A DNA stretch of 64,000 nucleotides from Paenibacillus sp. PAMC 26794. Its GTDB lineage: Bacteria; Bacillota; Bacilli; Paenibacillales; Paenibacillaceae. The position numbers and the translations under genes are program-made. The stretch covers positions 106,588 to 170,587 of the forward strand of contig NZ_ANHX01000003.1 of NCBI RefSeq assembly GCF_000316035.1, in the 5' to 3' direction. The notes below the pieces were generated by a model. The model saw only the letters and a list, made by a program, of their open reading frames with translations, ran no database searches and was not told the origin of the DNA. Shown in pieces: positions 8,541-18,088 of the stretch; the stretch's first letter is position 1; the number at the start of each line of letters is the position of its first letter.

Positions 8541-10526
8541 TTATACAGTTAAAATATCTACTCCCAGAGCTGGAAGAGTCAACTTTTGATCCAATCTCTC
8601 GCTGGTCAACAAGCTGCGATAAGGAACGTCCAGCGTAATCTCTCGTTGCTCATTCGTCAAATTGATCAGAAACAGGAAGTTTTGCTCCCCCTTCGTTCGA
8701 ATCGACAGCTCGACACCTTCCGGCAGCTGGATTTTGGGCGCTAATTCCTTTTCCTTCAATATGCCTTCAAACAACTGATAGAAATACGATGGCTCCGGCC
8801 AAGTGCCAACATAATACACTTCACCTTCACCAAACTTATTGACAGTAACCGCCGGTACACCCTCGTAAAAGTCGTTGTCATACCAGGCGATCGGCTCTGC
8901 CCCTCGTAGTTCCAGTAGATCACACCATTGCTTCGCAGCGAATGTCTTGCCCTCCGCGTTCCGTATCCGATGCTCACTGTTGCCGATGGCATCATATTCA
9001 CTTACGACAACACCCGCCGCTTCACCCAGTAGCCCCGGCAGAGGCAGCATCTCACATACATTCCTCATGTTCTTCACGCCAGTCCGATTGGTAAGGACAA
9101 CCGTACCACCCTTGGCTGCGAATCGCTCCAGCCGCTGTGCTACTTCTTCACTTAACAGGAAGAGGGAAGGGACAATGACCAGCTTGTACCCATCGAGTTC
9201 CTCAGTCCAGTTGATAACGTCTGTACCGACGCCCATTTTCAGAAATGCATTATGCATAGAGGACAAGTTGTCTATATAGTGCATTCCCCCTTCCGCCTGC
9301 GGCTGAAGGGAAAGCGCTGTGTGCTGATCATGCGAATGCAGAATAGCAACCTGGGTAACAATGGTTGAGTCGGCCAAGAGTTCTCCTAACTGGTTCACCT
9401 CGCGAGTAAGCTCGGCAAACTCCCTGAACCTGCGTCCAGGAACATTGCTGTGGTCGATCAGCCCATGCCAGAATTGTTCGGCTCCGACGGTAGCACTCCG
9501 CCAGCGGAAATGGACGACCATATCCGCACCGCGGGCGATTGTCTGCCAGGAGCGAGCTCGGATCAGTCCAGGATACGGGGTGCGCTGAATCGGCATCCAG
9601 GCACCCTGTGCTCCGCTGAGCTGTTCCATTACCCAGAAATTCCGGCGTTTGATGCCGCGAACCAAGTCCAGCGTAAGCGCTCCATTCCTCGGAAACCGAT
9701 CTCCATAATCGCGATACAGCTCATTCGGATAATAATCAACAGAGACGAAGTCCAATTCGTTGTGCATATCATAATAGTCCAGGCTATTTGGATATTGCCA
9801 CATGTTATGCGTCACGAATTGGCCTGGACAGTTACGGCGTAAGATCTCAAGCTGCCATCCCAGCAGATAGCCTACGCTGTCAGAGCAAAATCGCTTGTAC
9901 TCCAGAAGATAGGAAGGATTCATCGGTTTGCTGGGACCGAGCGGTGTTGTTACCTCAGCCCAGCTGCTGTATTCACCACTCCAGACGACCGTACCCCACT
10001 CCCGGTTCAACTCCTCCAGATTGGAATAACGCTTTTGCAGCCAAGCGACAAATGCACGATTACATGTATCACAATGGCATTCCTGGTAGTGCATCTCGTT
10101 ATCGATTTGCCAGCCAATAACGGCGGGATGCTTACCATAGCGCTGTGATATCGCTTCCACAAATTTGGAGCCCAGCATTCTCAAAGAAGGACTGTTGTTG
10201 CAACGATGTCCACGCACACCTGGCCGAATGATGTGGCGTTGTTCATCCATGGGCAGCACATCCGGATAACGGGTTGTCATCCAGTTTGGCGGGGTATTGG
10301 TGGGGGTGCATAACACAATTTCCATACCGCACGAAGCGAATACTTCTATAGCCGCATCCAGCCATTCAAACTGATAATTACCCTCAGTCGGTTCCATTCG
10401 GCTCCAGGCGAACTCCGCCATTCGCACAACTGCAACCCCCGTCTGTTGCATAAGTATGGCATCTTTCTCCCATAACTCCGGGGTCCATTGCTCTGGATAA
10501 TAATCAATTCCGATCTTAATTGTCAT
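8541..10526 (-). CDS. Beta-galactosidase, GH42
   Basis: Cytoplasmic glycoside hydrolase of 661 aa that releases terminal beta-galactosyl units. GH42 order: TIM barrel (1-385), trimerisation domain (about 390-595), C-terminal beta domain. Acid/base Glu144 lies in GWQIDNEMH and nucleophile Glu301 in FWVMEQLSG. A zinc-type cysteine set is present (Cys109, then Cys150, 152 and 155 in ECHCDTC). ATG 10526 is preceded by AAGGAG; an in-frame ATG eight codons earlier lacks a site. No signal peptide, so it acts on imported oligosaccharides, perhaps pectin galactan side chains given the pectate lyase nearby. It is divergent from an AraC regulator, its probable activator. Confidence 0.93.
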   Translation of the reverse strand: MTIKIGIDYYPEQWTPELWEKDAILMQQTGVAVVRMAEFAWSRMEPTEGNYQFEWLDAAIEVFASCGMEIVLCTPTNTPPNWMTTRYPDVLPMDEQRHIIRPGVRGHRCNNSPSLRMLGSKFVEAISQRYGKHPAVIGWQIDNEMHYQECHCDTCNRAFVAWLQKRYSNLEELNREWGTVVWSGEYSSWAEVTTPLGPSKPMNPSYLLEYKRFCSDSVGYLLGWQLEILRRNCPGQFVTHNMWQYPNSLDYYDMHNELDFVSVDYYPNELYRDYGDRFPRNGALTLDLVRGIKRRNFWVMEQLSGAQGAWMPIQRTPYPGLIRARSWQTIARGADMVVHFRWRSATVGAEQFWHGLIDHSNVPGRRFREFAELTREVNQLGELLADSTIVTQVAILHSHDQHTALSLQPQAEGGMHYIDNLSSMHNAFLKMGVGTDVINWTEELDGYKLVIVPSLFLLSEEVAQRLERFAAKGGTVVLTNRTGVKNMRNVCEMLPLPGLLGEAAGVVVSEYDAIGNSEHRIRNAEGKTFAAKQWCDLLELRGAEPIAWYDNDFYEGVPAVTVNKFGEGEVYYVGTWPEPSYFYQLFEGILKEKELAPKIQLPEGVELSIRTKGEQNFLFLINLTNEQREITLDVPYRSLLTSERLDQKLTLPALGVDILTV

Positions 10527-10640
10527 CCTGTGATCTCCTTTATTTATCAATATATTGCGATTATATGTTATATTAATTCGAGTGAATATCTTAAATAATT
10601 AATATGATATAACAATATTAAGATCAGGAGAGTTAGTCGT

Positions 10641-11483
10641 ATGCCTCATCCCAATCGTAATTTTCCGGTGTTATCTGCCCGAGACAAGTTGCTCCCTTTT
10701 TATTTACTTGGCATCGGCCTGCATCATGAACAGGAGCATATCCGCCGAGACCAAGGCATTGAGGATTATCAGTGGATACAATGCCGCAGCGGTGTGGGTA
10801 AGCTCAAGCTAAGTGAAACGGAACATATCGTCAAGCCAGGTATGGGTATGCTGTTATTCCCTGGACAGAAGCACGAATACTATGCACTATCCGACAGTTG
10901 GGAAGTCGACTGGATCATTTTCGATGGCAACGGGTCAGCAAACTTGTTTGAAACCGTGGGCATTGTCGACACATGCGTATACACGCTTGCACAACCTGAA
11001 TACCTTCTATCCCGAATGCGGGAGCTGCTGCAAGCTCCCTTAACACCACAAGAGCAGACATTAAGCAATTACGCCTGCTCCGCCATTCTCTATACCTTAT
11101 TGACAGAGATTATTCAACGCGTATCTGTTGAGGGCAGCGATACGGTCGGGCAGCAGTATGAGCGATTAAAACCGGTTCTGGACTATATTGAACAACATTA
11201 TGCTGAAGAGATTACTTTGCCAACGCTCGCTGGATTGATCTGTGTCACACCAGAATATTTCTGTCATTTGTTTAAGAAAACGACAGGTATTCGTCCCATT
11301 AGCTATGTTAATCAGGTAAGAGTCAACAAGAGCAAGGAACTGCTGCTCGACAATGTGCAGCGCGGGATGGAGGATATTGCTCGTCAAGTCGGCTTCGAAT
11401 CGACCAGCTATTATGGAGCCATCTTCAAGAAGCTGGAACGAATCACACCTGGCGCCTTCCGCCGCAGCTATCAGAAGTCGTGA
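10641..11483 (+). CDS. AraC-family regulator, probable activator of the GH42 gene
   Basis: 280 aa. The N-terminal cupin-like sugar-sensing domain covers about 1-150 (PGMGMLLFPGQKHEYYA). The double helix-turn-helix covers about 180-280: ITLPTLAGLICVTPEYFCHL, then FKKTTGIRPISYV, and EDIARQVGFESTSYYGAIFK. ATG follows AGGAGAG. It shares a 114-base AT-rich intergenic region with the divergent beta-galactosidase, which places its operators between the two genes. The inducer is likely a galactoside, by inference from the neighbour. Confidence 0.9.
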   Translation: MPHPNRNFPVLSARDKLLPFYLLGIGLHHEQEHIRRDQGIEDYQWIQCRSGVGKLKLSETEHIVKPGMGMLLFPGQKHEYYALSDSWEVDWIIFDGNGSANLFETVGIVDTCVYTLAQPEYLLSRMRELLQAPLTPQEQTLSNYACSAILYTLLTEIIQRVSVEGSDTVGQQYERLKPVLDYIEQHYAEEITLPTLAGLICVTPEYFCHLFKKTTGIRPISYVNQVRVNKSKELLLDNVQRGMEDIARQVGFESTSYYGAIFKKLERITPGAFRRSYQKS

Positions 11484-11524
11484 CATATTATTATCCACTG
11501 GCGATGGTTTTTCGTCAGAGGCTT

Positions 11525-11556
11525 TAGGAACTGATCCGAGGGCGGATCAGTTCCTA
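11525..11556 (+). terminator. Perfect hairpin after the AraC gene
   Basis: TAGGAACTGATCC and its exact reverse complement flank a 6-base loop. No T-run follows, so it may stabilise the transcript end or act with the hairpin at 11581. Confidence 0.6.
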
Positions 11557-11580
11557 GTTGGATCACATAGTACTCGTTAA

Positions 11581-11611
11581 TAGAGCCGCTAATTAGCGAC
11601 TCTATTTTGTG
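11581..11611 (+). terminator. Terminator before the pectate lyase gene
   Basis: TAGAGCCGCTAATTAGCGACTCTA folds on itself with one C/A mismatch per arm and is followed by TTTTG. Confidence 0.7.
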
Positions 11612-11670
11612 TGAAAGAATGGCCTAGTTTTACGTTTTTTCACTATATCTGATCTGCTGTTGCATAAAAA

Positions 11671-11685
11671 TGATAATTATTGTCT
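11671..11685 (+). promoter_or_regulatory. Fur-like palindrome upstream of the pectate lyase promoter
   Basis: TGATAATTATTGTCT matches the 7-1-7 Fur core TGATAATnATTATCA at 12 of 14 fixed positions. It lies 16 bases upstream of the -35 element. This is weaker than the other Fur boxes of the window. Confidence 0.35.
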
Positions 11686-11701
11686 TTTTGCAATTTTTGT
11701 A

Positions 11702-11730
11702 TTGTCACAGCCAAAGTTACACGATATAAT
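11702..11730 (+). promoter_or_regulatory. Sigma-A promoter of the pectate lyase gene
   Basis: TTGTCA, 17 bases, TATAAT: a near-consensus vegetative promoter ending about 40 bases before the TTG start of the lyase gene. Confidence 0.75.
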
Positions 11731-11772
11731 CGAGTTGTCTTTGAGGATAATATTATAAAGGATGGTGAAATT

Positions 11773-12816
11773 TTGAAGAAATTTTCGATGCTTTTACTCG
11801 CTGTAACTCTATTGTTGTTAACTGTCTCCACAGCCCCGTCTACATATGGTGCGGCCAGTTATCCAAACACAGGTACGAACGGGTTGACTGGTTTTGCAGG
11901 CAGTGCCAAGAATGAAAATGGTGTATCCAAGTCAGCTACGACAGGGGGCAAGAACGGTCAGGTGGTTTACGTTAGTAATCTCAATGACTTGAGAACACAA
12001 ATGGCAGGCTCTACAGCCAAGATTGTCGTTGTTGAACAGAATATTTCTTCCTCCACGCTGCAAAAGGTTGAATTCGGAGCGAACAAGACACTTGTAGGTT
12101 CTTTTGGCAAACATACATTAACGAATATTCATTTCAGATCCACAAGCAGTTCAAGCAATGTGATTTTTCAGAATCTGACTTTTGAACACGCTTCCAATAT
12201 TAATGCCAATGATGATATCCAGATGTATATCACTTCAGGCTCCAATTACTGGATTGATCATGTGACGTTTGCTGGTCACAGCTACAGCTCTGGCGGTAGT
12301 GATCTGGACAAACTTCTGTATATTGGAGATCGCGCCGACTATATTACGATTAGCAATTCCAAATTTGCGAACCATAAGTATGGCGTCATCCTCGGTCATC
12401 CGAATGATGGTAACAGCAGTTACAATGGAGTACCTCATGTGACGATGTCCAATAATTACTTCGAAAATTTATATGTACGTGGTCCTGGACTTTTAAGATA
12501 TGGTTACTTCCATCTCAAAAACAACTATGCAAACAACTTTAATCAGGCCATCACAATTGGTGAAAAAGCACGGATTTATTCCGAAAACAACTACTTTGGT
12601 GCTGGCGCTGAAAAGGGTGGCATCCTGGATGACAAAGGAAAAGGTGAGTTTACGGATACGGGCAGTACACCAGCGCTTAATAGTCCGACTTCTCCTAAAA
12701 CGAACTGGAGACCAAGCTCCAATTACAGTTATCAGGTAGAGAGTGCCAGCTACGCGCGTGAGTTCGTCACCAAGTATGCAGGCTCCTCCAATACGACACT
12801 TGTATTCGGAAAGTAA
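11773..12816 (+). CDS. Secreted pectate lyase, PL1 family
   Basis: Extracellular lyase that cleaves alpha-1,4-polygalacturonate by beta-elimination, needing Ca2+. 347 aa. A signal peptide ([19 protein letters not shown]) is cleaved near residue 27. A right-handed beta-helix follows. Motifs: WIDH at 160-163, Ca-ligand region SDLDK near 177-179, and the catalytic RxPxxRxG-type motif with Arg236, Pro238 and Arg242 in [12 protein letters not shown] chose TTG 11773 because it follows AAGGATGG and begins a proper signal peptide; the frame is open further upstream. Single gene with its own promoter and terminator. Together with the GH42 and beta-helix proteins it points to pectin use. Confidence 0.93.
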   Translation: MKKFSMLLLAVTLLLLTVSTAPSTYGAASYPNTGTNGLTGFAGSAKNENGVSKSATTGGKNGQVVYVSNLNDLRTQMAGSTAKIVVVEQNISSSTLQKVEFGANKTLVGSFGKHTLTNIHFRSTSSSSNVIFQNLTFEHASNINANDDIQMYITSGSNYWIDHVTFAGHSYSSGGSDLDKLLYIGDRADYITISNSKFANHKYGVILGHPNDGNSSYNGVPHVTMSNNYFENLYVRGPGLLRYGYFHLKNNYANNFNQAITIGEKARIYSENNYFGAGAEKGGILDDKGKGEFTDTGSTPALNSPTSPKTNWRPSSNYSYQVESASYAREFVTKYAGSSNTTLVFGK

Positions 12817-12843
12817 GAGTTGCTGCACATCCTTTCACGATCC

Positions 12844-12890
12844 AAAAGGTCTGTCTTGTGCGCCATAACGCATAAGACAGGCCTTTTTTT
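12844..12890 (+). terminator. Terminator after the pectate lyase gene
   Basis: The long stem AAAAGGtCTGTCTTgTGCG with CGCAtAAGACAGgCC is followed by T7. Confidence 0.9.
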
Positions 12891-12893
12891 GTT

Positions 12894-12925
12894 TGTAAAA
12901 TGATATGCTTACATATCATTTTACA
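12894..12925. repeat. Perfect 14-4-14 inverted repeat
   Basis: TGTAAAATGATATG, loop CTTA, and its exact reverse complement lie directly after the lyase terminator and 195 bases before the chemotaxis receptor. It is very AT-rich. It could be an operator or an RNA hairpin; no known operator consensus is matched. The rest of the 12817-13119 gap shows nothing else I can name. Confidence 0.75.
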
Positions 12926-13119
12926 TTTCATATTCATTTTAAATGTTGAATACCGATATACATAAAGTAGCGCTGGTTTCATACTTATGAAGTTAATATG
13001 TACTATGCTAAGGCGCTGCGTATTTGCGATTTGCACATAAGCAGGACCAAAGACTACTAGATGTAGTACAGAAAGGCCCTACAACTTACATTTAACCTAC
13101 ATAAAAGGACGGGGTATGC

Positions 13120-14598
13120 ATGGATCGTATGGACGAAATTATTTGGAAAAGGAACAAATTGATCGGTATCATTTTGTGGATTATTATCGCCGTTGGTATG
13201 GGGCTGGCCTTTACGATGCCGAAGTTACTTGTGTCCAATGGAGTAGCTCTGATCTTTGTAGTTTGGATTACATACGCTAATGCGAAAAAGAAACATATTT
13301 ATCTCATTCCATGGCTGATTACCGTATTACTGACAATATGTGGAGTCTATGTCGGTTGGGGAACGGTCAATTTTGCGTTAAGTTTGGTCATAACCGCAGT
13401 TCTACTGTTATTTCCTAACAAGAAATTTTTTGTCGTTGGATTTTCGATATTACTAGTCAATAGTGTTCTTCAGTTATTTGTTATGAATACCGTTGACTCC
13501 GTCGAGCTAATAGGTAATATCGTTAATGTGGGACTATTCGCTCTCACGGGGGCCATTCTGATGCTGGTCTCACAACTGAATCAAAGGCTCTTCCATGAAA
13601 GTGAAGTACGCCAGAATGAGGTGGAGCATTCCAAGCAAAGAGTGGAAACCATGCTGGAGCGTGTGAAGGAATCGGTCGAAGGTTTATCACGTTATACGGA
13701 TCAATTGAAGCAAAAAGTGAATGCGACTGGCTCCATTACCAATGAGGTGACGCTTGGGTTCAGTGAGGTTGCAAAAGGTGTTGAGTTCCAGGCGACCAGT
13801 GTAGCCGAGATTTCGGAATCCTTATCTGTGTCGGATCAGCATATCAAGGACGTTGCGTCGTATTCCCAGCAGATGAAAGACTTGTCCGCAAGTATGGCAA
13901 CGAGCACGCAAACTGGAAGCACACAGATGGACCAGCTGAACATCCAAATGCAAGATCTATATGAGACAATCAATACAACTGCAAATGACATGCGAAAGTT
14001 CAACGAGGAAAGTGAATCCATGACGCTTATGCTGAACAGCATAGCGGATATTGCAACTCAGACCAACCTGCTCGCACTCAATGCAGCCATTGAAGCCGCT
14101 CGTGCGGGTGAGCATGGACGCGGGTTTGCTGTTGTATCAGAGGAAGTTCGCAAGTTGGCAGAGAGCTCGGGTCAGTCCGCAAGTGATATTGGAACCATCC
14201 TGTCTCGATTAAAAGGACAGACGCAGGCACTGACAGATCGATTCGAACGCATTCGTCTTTCGTTACAACAAGGAAGAGATAGCGTGCATACGGCAGAGGA
14301 AGTATTCCGTACGATTAACAGTAACTCTCAGCATGTATTGAATCAAGCGACCGATATCGAGATGAGTTCGGCTACCATGAAGGAATCTTCCACCAGAGTT
14401 GTGAATGAAGTTTCCGAGATTTCGAGTGTAACGGAGCAATCCAGTGCAGCGACAGAAGAGATTCTGGCGAGCATGGAAGAACAGCGCAACCTGACACAGA
14501 AGATGGTGGAGAGCTTCAGAGAACTGGAGCAACTGATTGTGGATCTGAATGAGCTAGTCTCGGATCATCAGGCTTCTTCCGTTGAGAACAAAAATTAA
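13120..14598 (+). CDS. Methyl-accepting chemotaxis protein without outer sensor domain
   Basis: 492 aa. The first 165 residues form about six membrane helices with only short loops. There is therefore no periplasmic-type ligand domain and no clear HAMP. The cytoplasmic signalling domain fills about 200-480 with the invariant hairpin tip [20 protein letters not shown] followed by [18 protein letters not shown]. It should signal to CheA/CheW. A polytopic membrane sensor suggests sensing of membrane or energy state, an inference. ATG follows AAAGGACGGGG. Monocistronic, ending in a terminator. Confidence 0.9.
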   Translation: MDRMDEIIWKRNKLIGIILWIIIAVGMGLAFTMPKLLVSNGVALIFVVWITYANAKKKHIYLIPWLITVLLTICGVYVGWGTVNFALSLVITAVLLLFPNKKFFVVGFSILLVNSVLQLFVMNTVDSVELIGNIVNVGLFALTGAILMLVSQLNQRLFHESEVRQNEVEHSKQRVETMLERVKESVEGLSRYTDQLKQKVNATGSITNEVTLGFSEVAKGVEFQATSVAEISESLSVSDQHIKDVASYSQQMKDLSASMATSTQTGSTQMDQLNIQMQDLYETINTTANDMRKFNEESESMTLMLNSIADIATQTNLLALNAAIEAARAGEHGRGFAVVSEEVRKLAESSGQSASDIGTILSRLKGQTQALTDRFERIRLSLQQGRDSVHTAEEVFRTINSNSQHVLNQATDIEMSSATMKESSTRVVNEVSEISSVTEQSSAATEEILASMEEQRNLTQKMVESFRELEQLIVDLNELVSDHQASSVENKN

Positions 14599-14613
14599 TA
14601 ATTAATAGTTGGG

Positions 14614-14655
14614 AGCCTGTCGGTGCGTATTTATCGTGCTGGACGGGCTTTTTTT
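14614..14655 (+). terminator. Terminator after the chemotaxis receptor
   Basis: AGCCTGTC and GACGGGCT arms are separated by a 20-base loop and followed by T7. Confidence 0.75.
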
Positions 14656-14781
14656 CGTCTAGAGTACAGCTTGATACCGGCATTTTTTTCCTATACAGTG
14701 TTGTTTAGAGTATGAAGAGCGTAGAACTAAAAATGTAAATGGTAGTTAAAAGAAGATGTTACCTCATGGGGGAGTAAAAGC

Positions 14782-16005
14782 TTGAAGAATAAAGGAATGA
14801 AAGATAGATTGGACTGTGATGACCGTACATATGAGGTTAGGAATGATAATTGCGCTGAACGCGTGCGTCTTTATGATCAGCATTCGTTCAAAGACATGGA
14901 CTGGCCCGATACAGAGGACGGCAGATATGCCAGGGCTTATCTGGAACCTATGATGCTGGACGGGACCCAAAGCTTTATGTCCAACGTGGAAACGACATTG
15001 CTGCTCGCCCGGATTGATGATCTCGTTATTCCGCTGACGGTGAATGATACAGAGTATGATAATGCTTACGTTTGTTCGCCATATACGCATTATGTGAGTT
15101 ACGCCAAGCAGGAATTGACCATGTTGCAGAAACCTTTGTTGGAAAAAGGTCTTTCTGTGCTTCTCAGTCTAATAGGTTGGGGAATGAAGCAATCCCAGAT
15201 CAACAAAGTTGTGCATGTGAACAACTGGCTGTTCTCCACCAATCTGTACCCAGCCATGTCAGGTGAACAGGCGGAATGTTTGCTTGCATCGGTACAAGAG
15301 CGATACCCTGAGCATGTCATTGTGTTTCGCTCCTTGTGCCCTGGACTTCATCCCGATCTGACGGCCAGGCTAACGGAAGTGGGATGTCGACTAATTCCCA
15401 GCCGACAAATCTATCTGTACCAAGCGCATGATCCGAATTTTGGCAACTCGAAGTCACGCTGGCTGTTGAAGCGGGATTACGAATTATTGGGCAAGCATGG
15501 ATACGAATTCGTTTCCGAATCAGATATGACGGATGCAGATATTCCGCGAATCGTTGAGCTGTACAAGCTGTTATACCTTGAAAAATACTCCTATCACAAT
15601 CCGCAATTTACCGAGCGGTTCATTGCTACTGCGATGGCATCAGGAACACTCAGACTCTATGGATTGCAAAAGGAGGGGCGCCTGGACGCGGTGATGGGTT
15701 ATTTCTGCCGAAATGGAGTCATGACAACACCGCTGTTTGGTTACGACACAGCGGTGCCCCAATCCGTCGGACTATACCGCATGTTATCAGCTTGTCTGAT
15801 CGCACAGGCTCGCGAGAACGGCCATCTGTTACATGAGAGCGCCGGGGCTGCGCAGTTCAAACGCAATCGCGGTGCTGTGGCGGATTTTGAGTATTCGGCC
15901 GTGTATGAGCGCCACCTTCCATGGGGCAGACGCTGGTGCTGGCTGCTGCTTGATCGGTTGCTGAATCGCATAGGTGTGCCGCTGATGCGCCGTATGAAGC
16001 TGTAA
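14782..16005 (+). CDS. GNAT-like acyltransferase, function unknown
   Basis: 407 aa, soluble. The C-terminal half (about 215-390) resembles a GNAT/FemAB-type acyltransferase fold: ESDMTDADIPRIVELYKLLY, then YGLQKEGRLDAVMGYFC and GLYRMLSACLIAQARENG. The N-terminal half is less clear but shares the two-domain layout of large GNAT proteins. TTG 14782 follows GGGGGAG. It is monocistronic between terminators. Substrate unknown; peptidyl or sugar amine acylation is possible but not shown. The C-terminal tail is strongly basic. Confidence 0.65.
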   Translation: MKNKGMKDRLDCDDRTYEVRNDNCAERVRLYDQHSFKDMDWPDTEDGRYARAYLEPMMLDGTQSFMSNVETTLLLARIDDLVIPLTVNDTEYDNAYVCSPYTHYVSYAKQELTMLQKPLLEKGLSVLLSLIGWGMKQSQINKVVHVNNWLFSTNLYPAMSGEQAECLLASVQERYPEHVIVFRSLCPGLHPDLTARLTEVGCRLIPSRQIYLYQAHDPNFGNSKSRWLLKRDYELLGKHGYEFVSESDMTDADIPRIVELYKLLYLEKYSYHNPQFTERFIATAMASGTLRLYGLQKEGRLDAVMGYFCRNGVMTTPLFGYDTAVPQSVGLYRMLSACLIAQARENGHLLHESAGAAQFKRNRGAVADFEYSAVYERHLPWGRRWCWLLLDRLLNRIGVPLMRRMKL

Positions 16006-16124
16006 ACAAACATAATAACGTTTTTGCGCTGCCCGATGCAGGTGTGAGCTTACATCTGGTTTGACTGCAAACATGCACACACAACTGGTTATCGTGATAA
16101 GCACATTTGTGCGCAGTCGCCTAA

Positions 16125-16490
16125 TTAGACATGCTCTGCGAGTTGCACCTCGAAGCCATCTGGATCTGTAATGTAAATAAACCGCAGATGCGGATTGGGC
16201 TGGATAGGTCCGCGCACAATGGGGATATTCAGCTCTGCCAGTCGTTCCATGGCTTCATCCAGCGAGTTCACCTCATAGCCGATCGACACGCCGGCCTCTG
16301 GTTTAAGCGTGGATTCACTGCCCTCAATCAGTTCCAGCTTGGCTTCATTCTCCATGCCCAGCATGGCAATTTGCCGTCCACGACTTTCGAATCTGCGCTG
16401 AATTGGAAGTCCAAGCATGTCGTGGTAGAAACCAAGCGAAGCTGCCAAATTACTGACCCTCAGCGTGATCCAGTTTAATTTAATCAACAT
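16125..16490 (-). CDS. VOC-family (glyoxalase/bleomycin-resistance fold) protein
   Basis: 121 aa with two beta-alpha-beta-beta-beta modules: NWITLRVSNLAASLGFYHDM at the start and HLRFIYITDPDGFEVQLAE at the end. The metal-binding type C-terminal Glu is present in DPDGFEVQL. This superfamily includes glyoxalases, dioxygenases and antibiotic-binding proteins, so the exact reaction is open. ATG with AAAGGAGAG upstream. A single gene downstream of the phosphatase remnant on the same strand. Confidence 0.85.
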   Translation of the reverse strand: MLIKLNWITLRVSNLAASLGFYHDMLGLPIQRRFESRGRQIAMLGMENEAKLELIEGSESTLKPEAGVSIGYEVNSLDEAMERLAELNIPIVRGPIQPNPHLRFIYITDPDGFEVQLAEHV

Positions 16491-16592
16491 GGGTGAATCT
16501 CTCCTTTTTCTTGCATGATATGTATTTTGGTTACGTTCATTATACGATAGGTGTTAGCAGGAACCTACTCCTTATCAGTAAACAATAAAATA

Positions 16593-16613
16593 GCTGCCGA
16601 AATATTCGGCAGC
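16593..16613 (-). terminator. Hairpin after the alkaline phosphatase remnant
   Basis: GCTGCCGAA and TTCGGCAGC pair around a tiny loop; on the minus strand a T-rich TATTTTATTG follows. It terminates the phosphatase transcript. Confidence 0.7.
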
Positions 16614-16645
16614 CAAATGGTGTAATCTCCGGTAGCTCTAACGAA

Positions 16646-17859
16646 TTATTGAATCAGATCAACGGCCATCTGTGGTACAAATGCCTCTACACCGTTATAG
16701 ACAATGACACCCTCCAAAGTTGTCTTTTTGCCGTTCACCAGTGCAATATTTTTGTAGACTTGCAGTTCCAGCTTGGTGTTGCCTTTTGTAACGAGGATCT
16801 TCGGATTTTTGGCGTCCGTCAGGTCCAGTTTGTACGTCGCGCCTTTGGCTGTAAATGCCTGTTTGGCAGGTACAAACAATTGTTTGCTCACGCTGTCGAG
16901 ATCCAGATCCAGTACACGAGCCATATATTTAGCGACATCCGTGTTGTCAATCACACCGAATGGACGGTCATTGTTCGGGGCATACGTGTACAGCACGACA
17001 TCTCCACCTGTATGACCACCAGTTGTCCAGCCGATCCCTGCACGTTTGCTGATCATTGGACCGATTGCATAGTTAAGACTGCCCGGCTCGGCTGCTTCGC
17101 AGGATCATGGTCCATATTATAAGCCATGCCTGCGGGTGCAAACATACCCCACAGTTTGTTCGAATCGGATGCTTTCATTGCAGCTGGTGTAGTGACGTAA
17201 TCGTAACCCAGTGCCTTGATGGACGAAATCAGATTCTCGCCGTCTTTACGTCCGGCTGACTCAAGATATTTGCTACCTCCACCCAACACAACATCCATGC
17301 CATTGTAGACTTGTTGTTTGCTGAGTGCATCGTAGTTTTTACGGTCCGGATAGTGAGAGGAGAAGTCCGCTGGTGTGGCGTGCATAATCTCGGATGTAGC
17401 GATAATGCCAGTTGCTTTACCCGCCAGTTTGGAAGCTTTCAGTACAGAAGCAACAGGTTTTCTTTTGTCTCCAGGCGCAATAGCCTTTTGCCCAGGCATG
17501 GTAGCCTTGTCCGGCAGTACACCAACAAATCCGGTATGAGATTTATAACCTGTAGCAAAAGCGGTTCCGGCAGGAGCTGAGTCGGCAATCGGCGCATCGG
17601 CGGAGTGAGTCCGAACCATGCCGCTTGCCATAGAGTCCAGTGTCAGGGACGAGCCCTTATACCAACGAGCCAGAGCGGTAGCATCATTAGCCATACCGTC
17701 AGGAATCAGAATAATCACATTTTTAATCGGTGATGCAGATGTCGTTGAGGTGGTGTCTTCCACAGCCCACGCTGCACTGCTTCCTCCGAGTGTAGCCGTA
17801 ACAATTGTTGTCACCGCGAGCATCATTTTGGCTGCACGGACATTAAACCGGTTTAACAT
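16646..17859 (-). pseudogene. Alkaline phosphatase with internal deletion and frameshift
   Basis: Exported alkaline phosphatase (PhoA superfamily) in two frames. The 5' part, 17859 to about 17075, encodes a signal peptide (ending SSAAWA), the IPDG metal site (Asp54), catalytic Ser94 in IADSAPAGTAFATG, and runs to HDPAKQPS. The 3' part continues in another frame from SLNYAIGPMISKRAGIGW through the His motif TTGGHTGGD to the end at 16646. Between them, roughly 150-200 residues normal for this family are missing. They include the stretch with Asp/His metal ligands (VEGSKIDWAAH and ATDHG types in relatives). So the enzyme cannot be active as encoded. AGGAGG precedes the ATG, and Pho-box-like sites lie upstream. 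Confidence 0.9.
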
Positions 17860-17942
17860 GAATGCATCCTCCTAGAATATATGTATAGTTTGGTATCCCA
17901 AACCAAGTGTATACAACAATTGCTAAACTAACGTATGAAATG

Positions 17943-17959
17943 GGTTAACTATATGTAAA
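17943..17959 (-). promoter_or_regulatory. Pho-box-like direct repeats
   Basis: On the minus strand TTTACA, five bases, TTAACC match two PhoP half sites (TTAACA-like, 11-base period). They lie about 85-100 bases upstream of the phosphatase start, where PhoPR control would be expected. Confidence 0.5.
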
Positions 17960-18088
17960 ATTTACGATTAGTGATGGATCCTGGAATTCAGGTAAACTGG
18001 ACAAACTGAGGACCACTCTTGTATGTTAAGGAGAAAATCGGACCAGGGAATGACCCTCGTCTAATGAACGGCTTTGAGGTGGTTTGTA

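Noticed and set aside
12926..13119. Possible cyclic di-GMP riboswitch before the chemotaxis receptor
   Set aside because: Motifs of the known c-di-GMP-I and II classes were looked for and not found.
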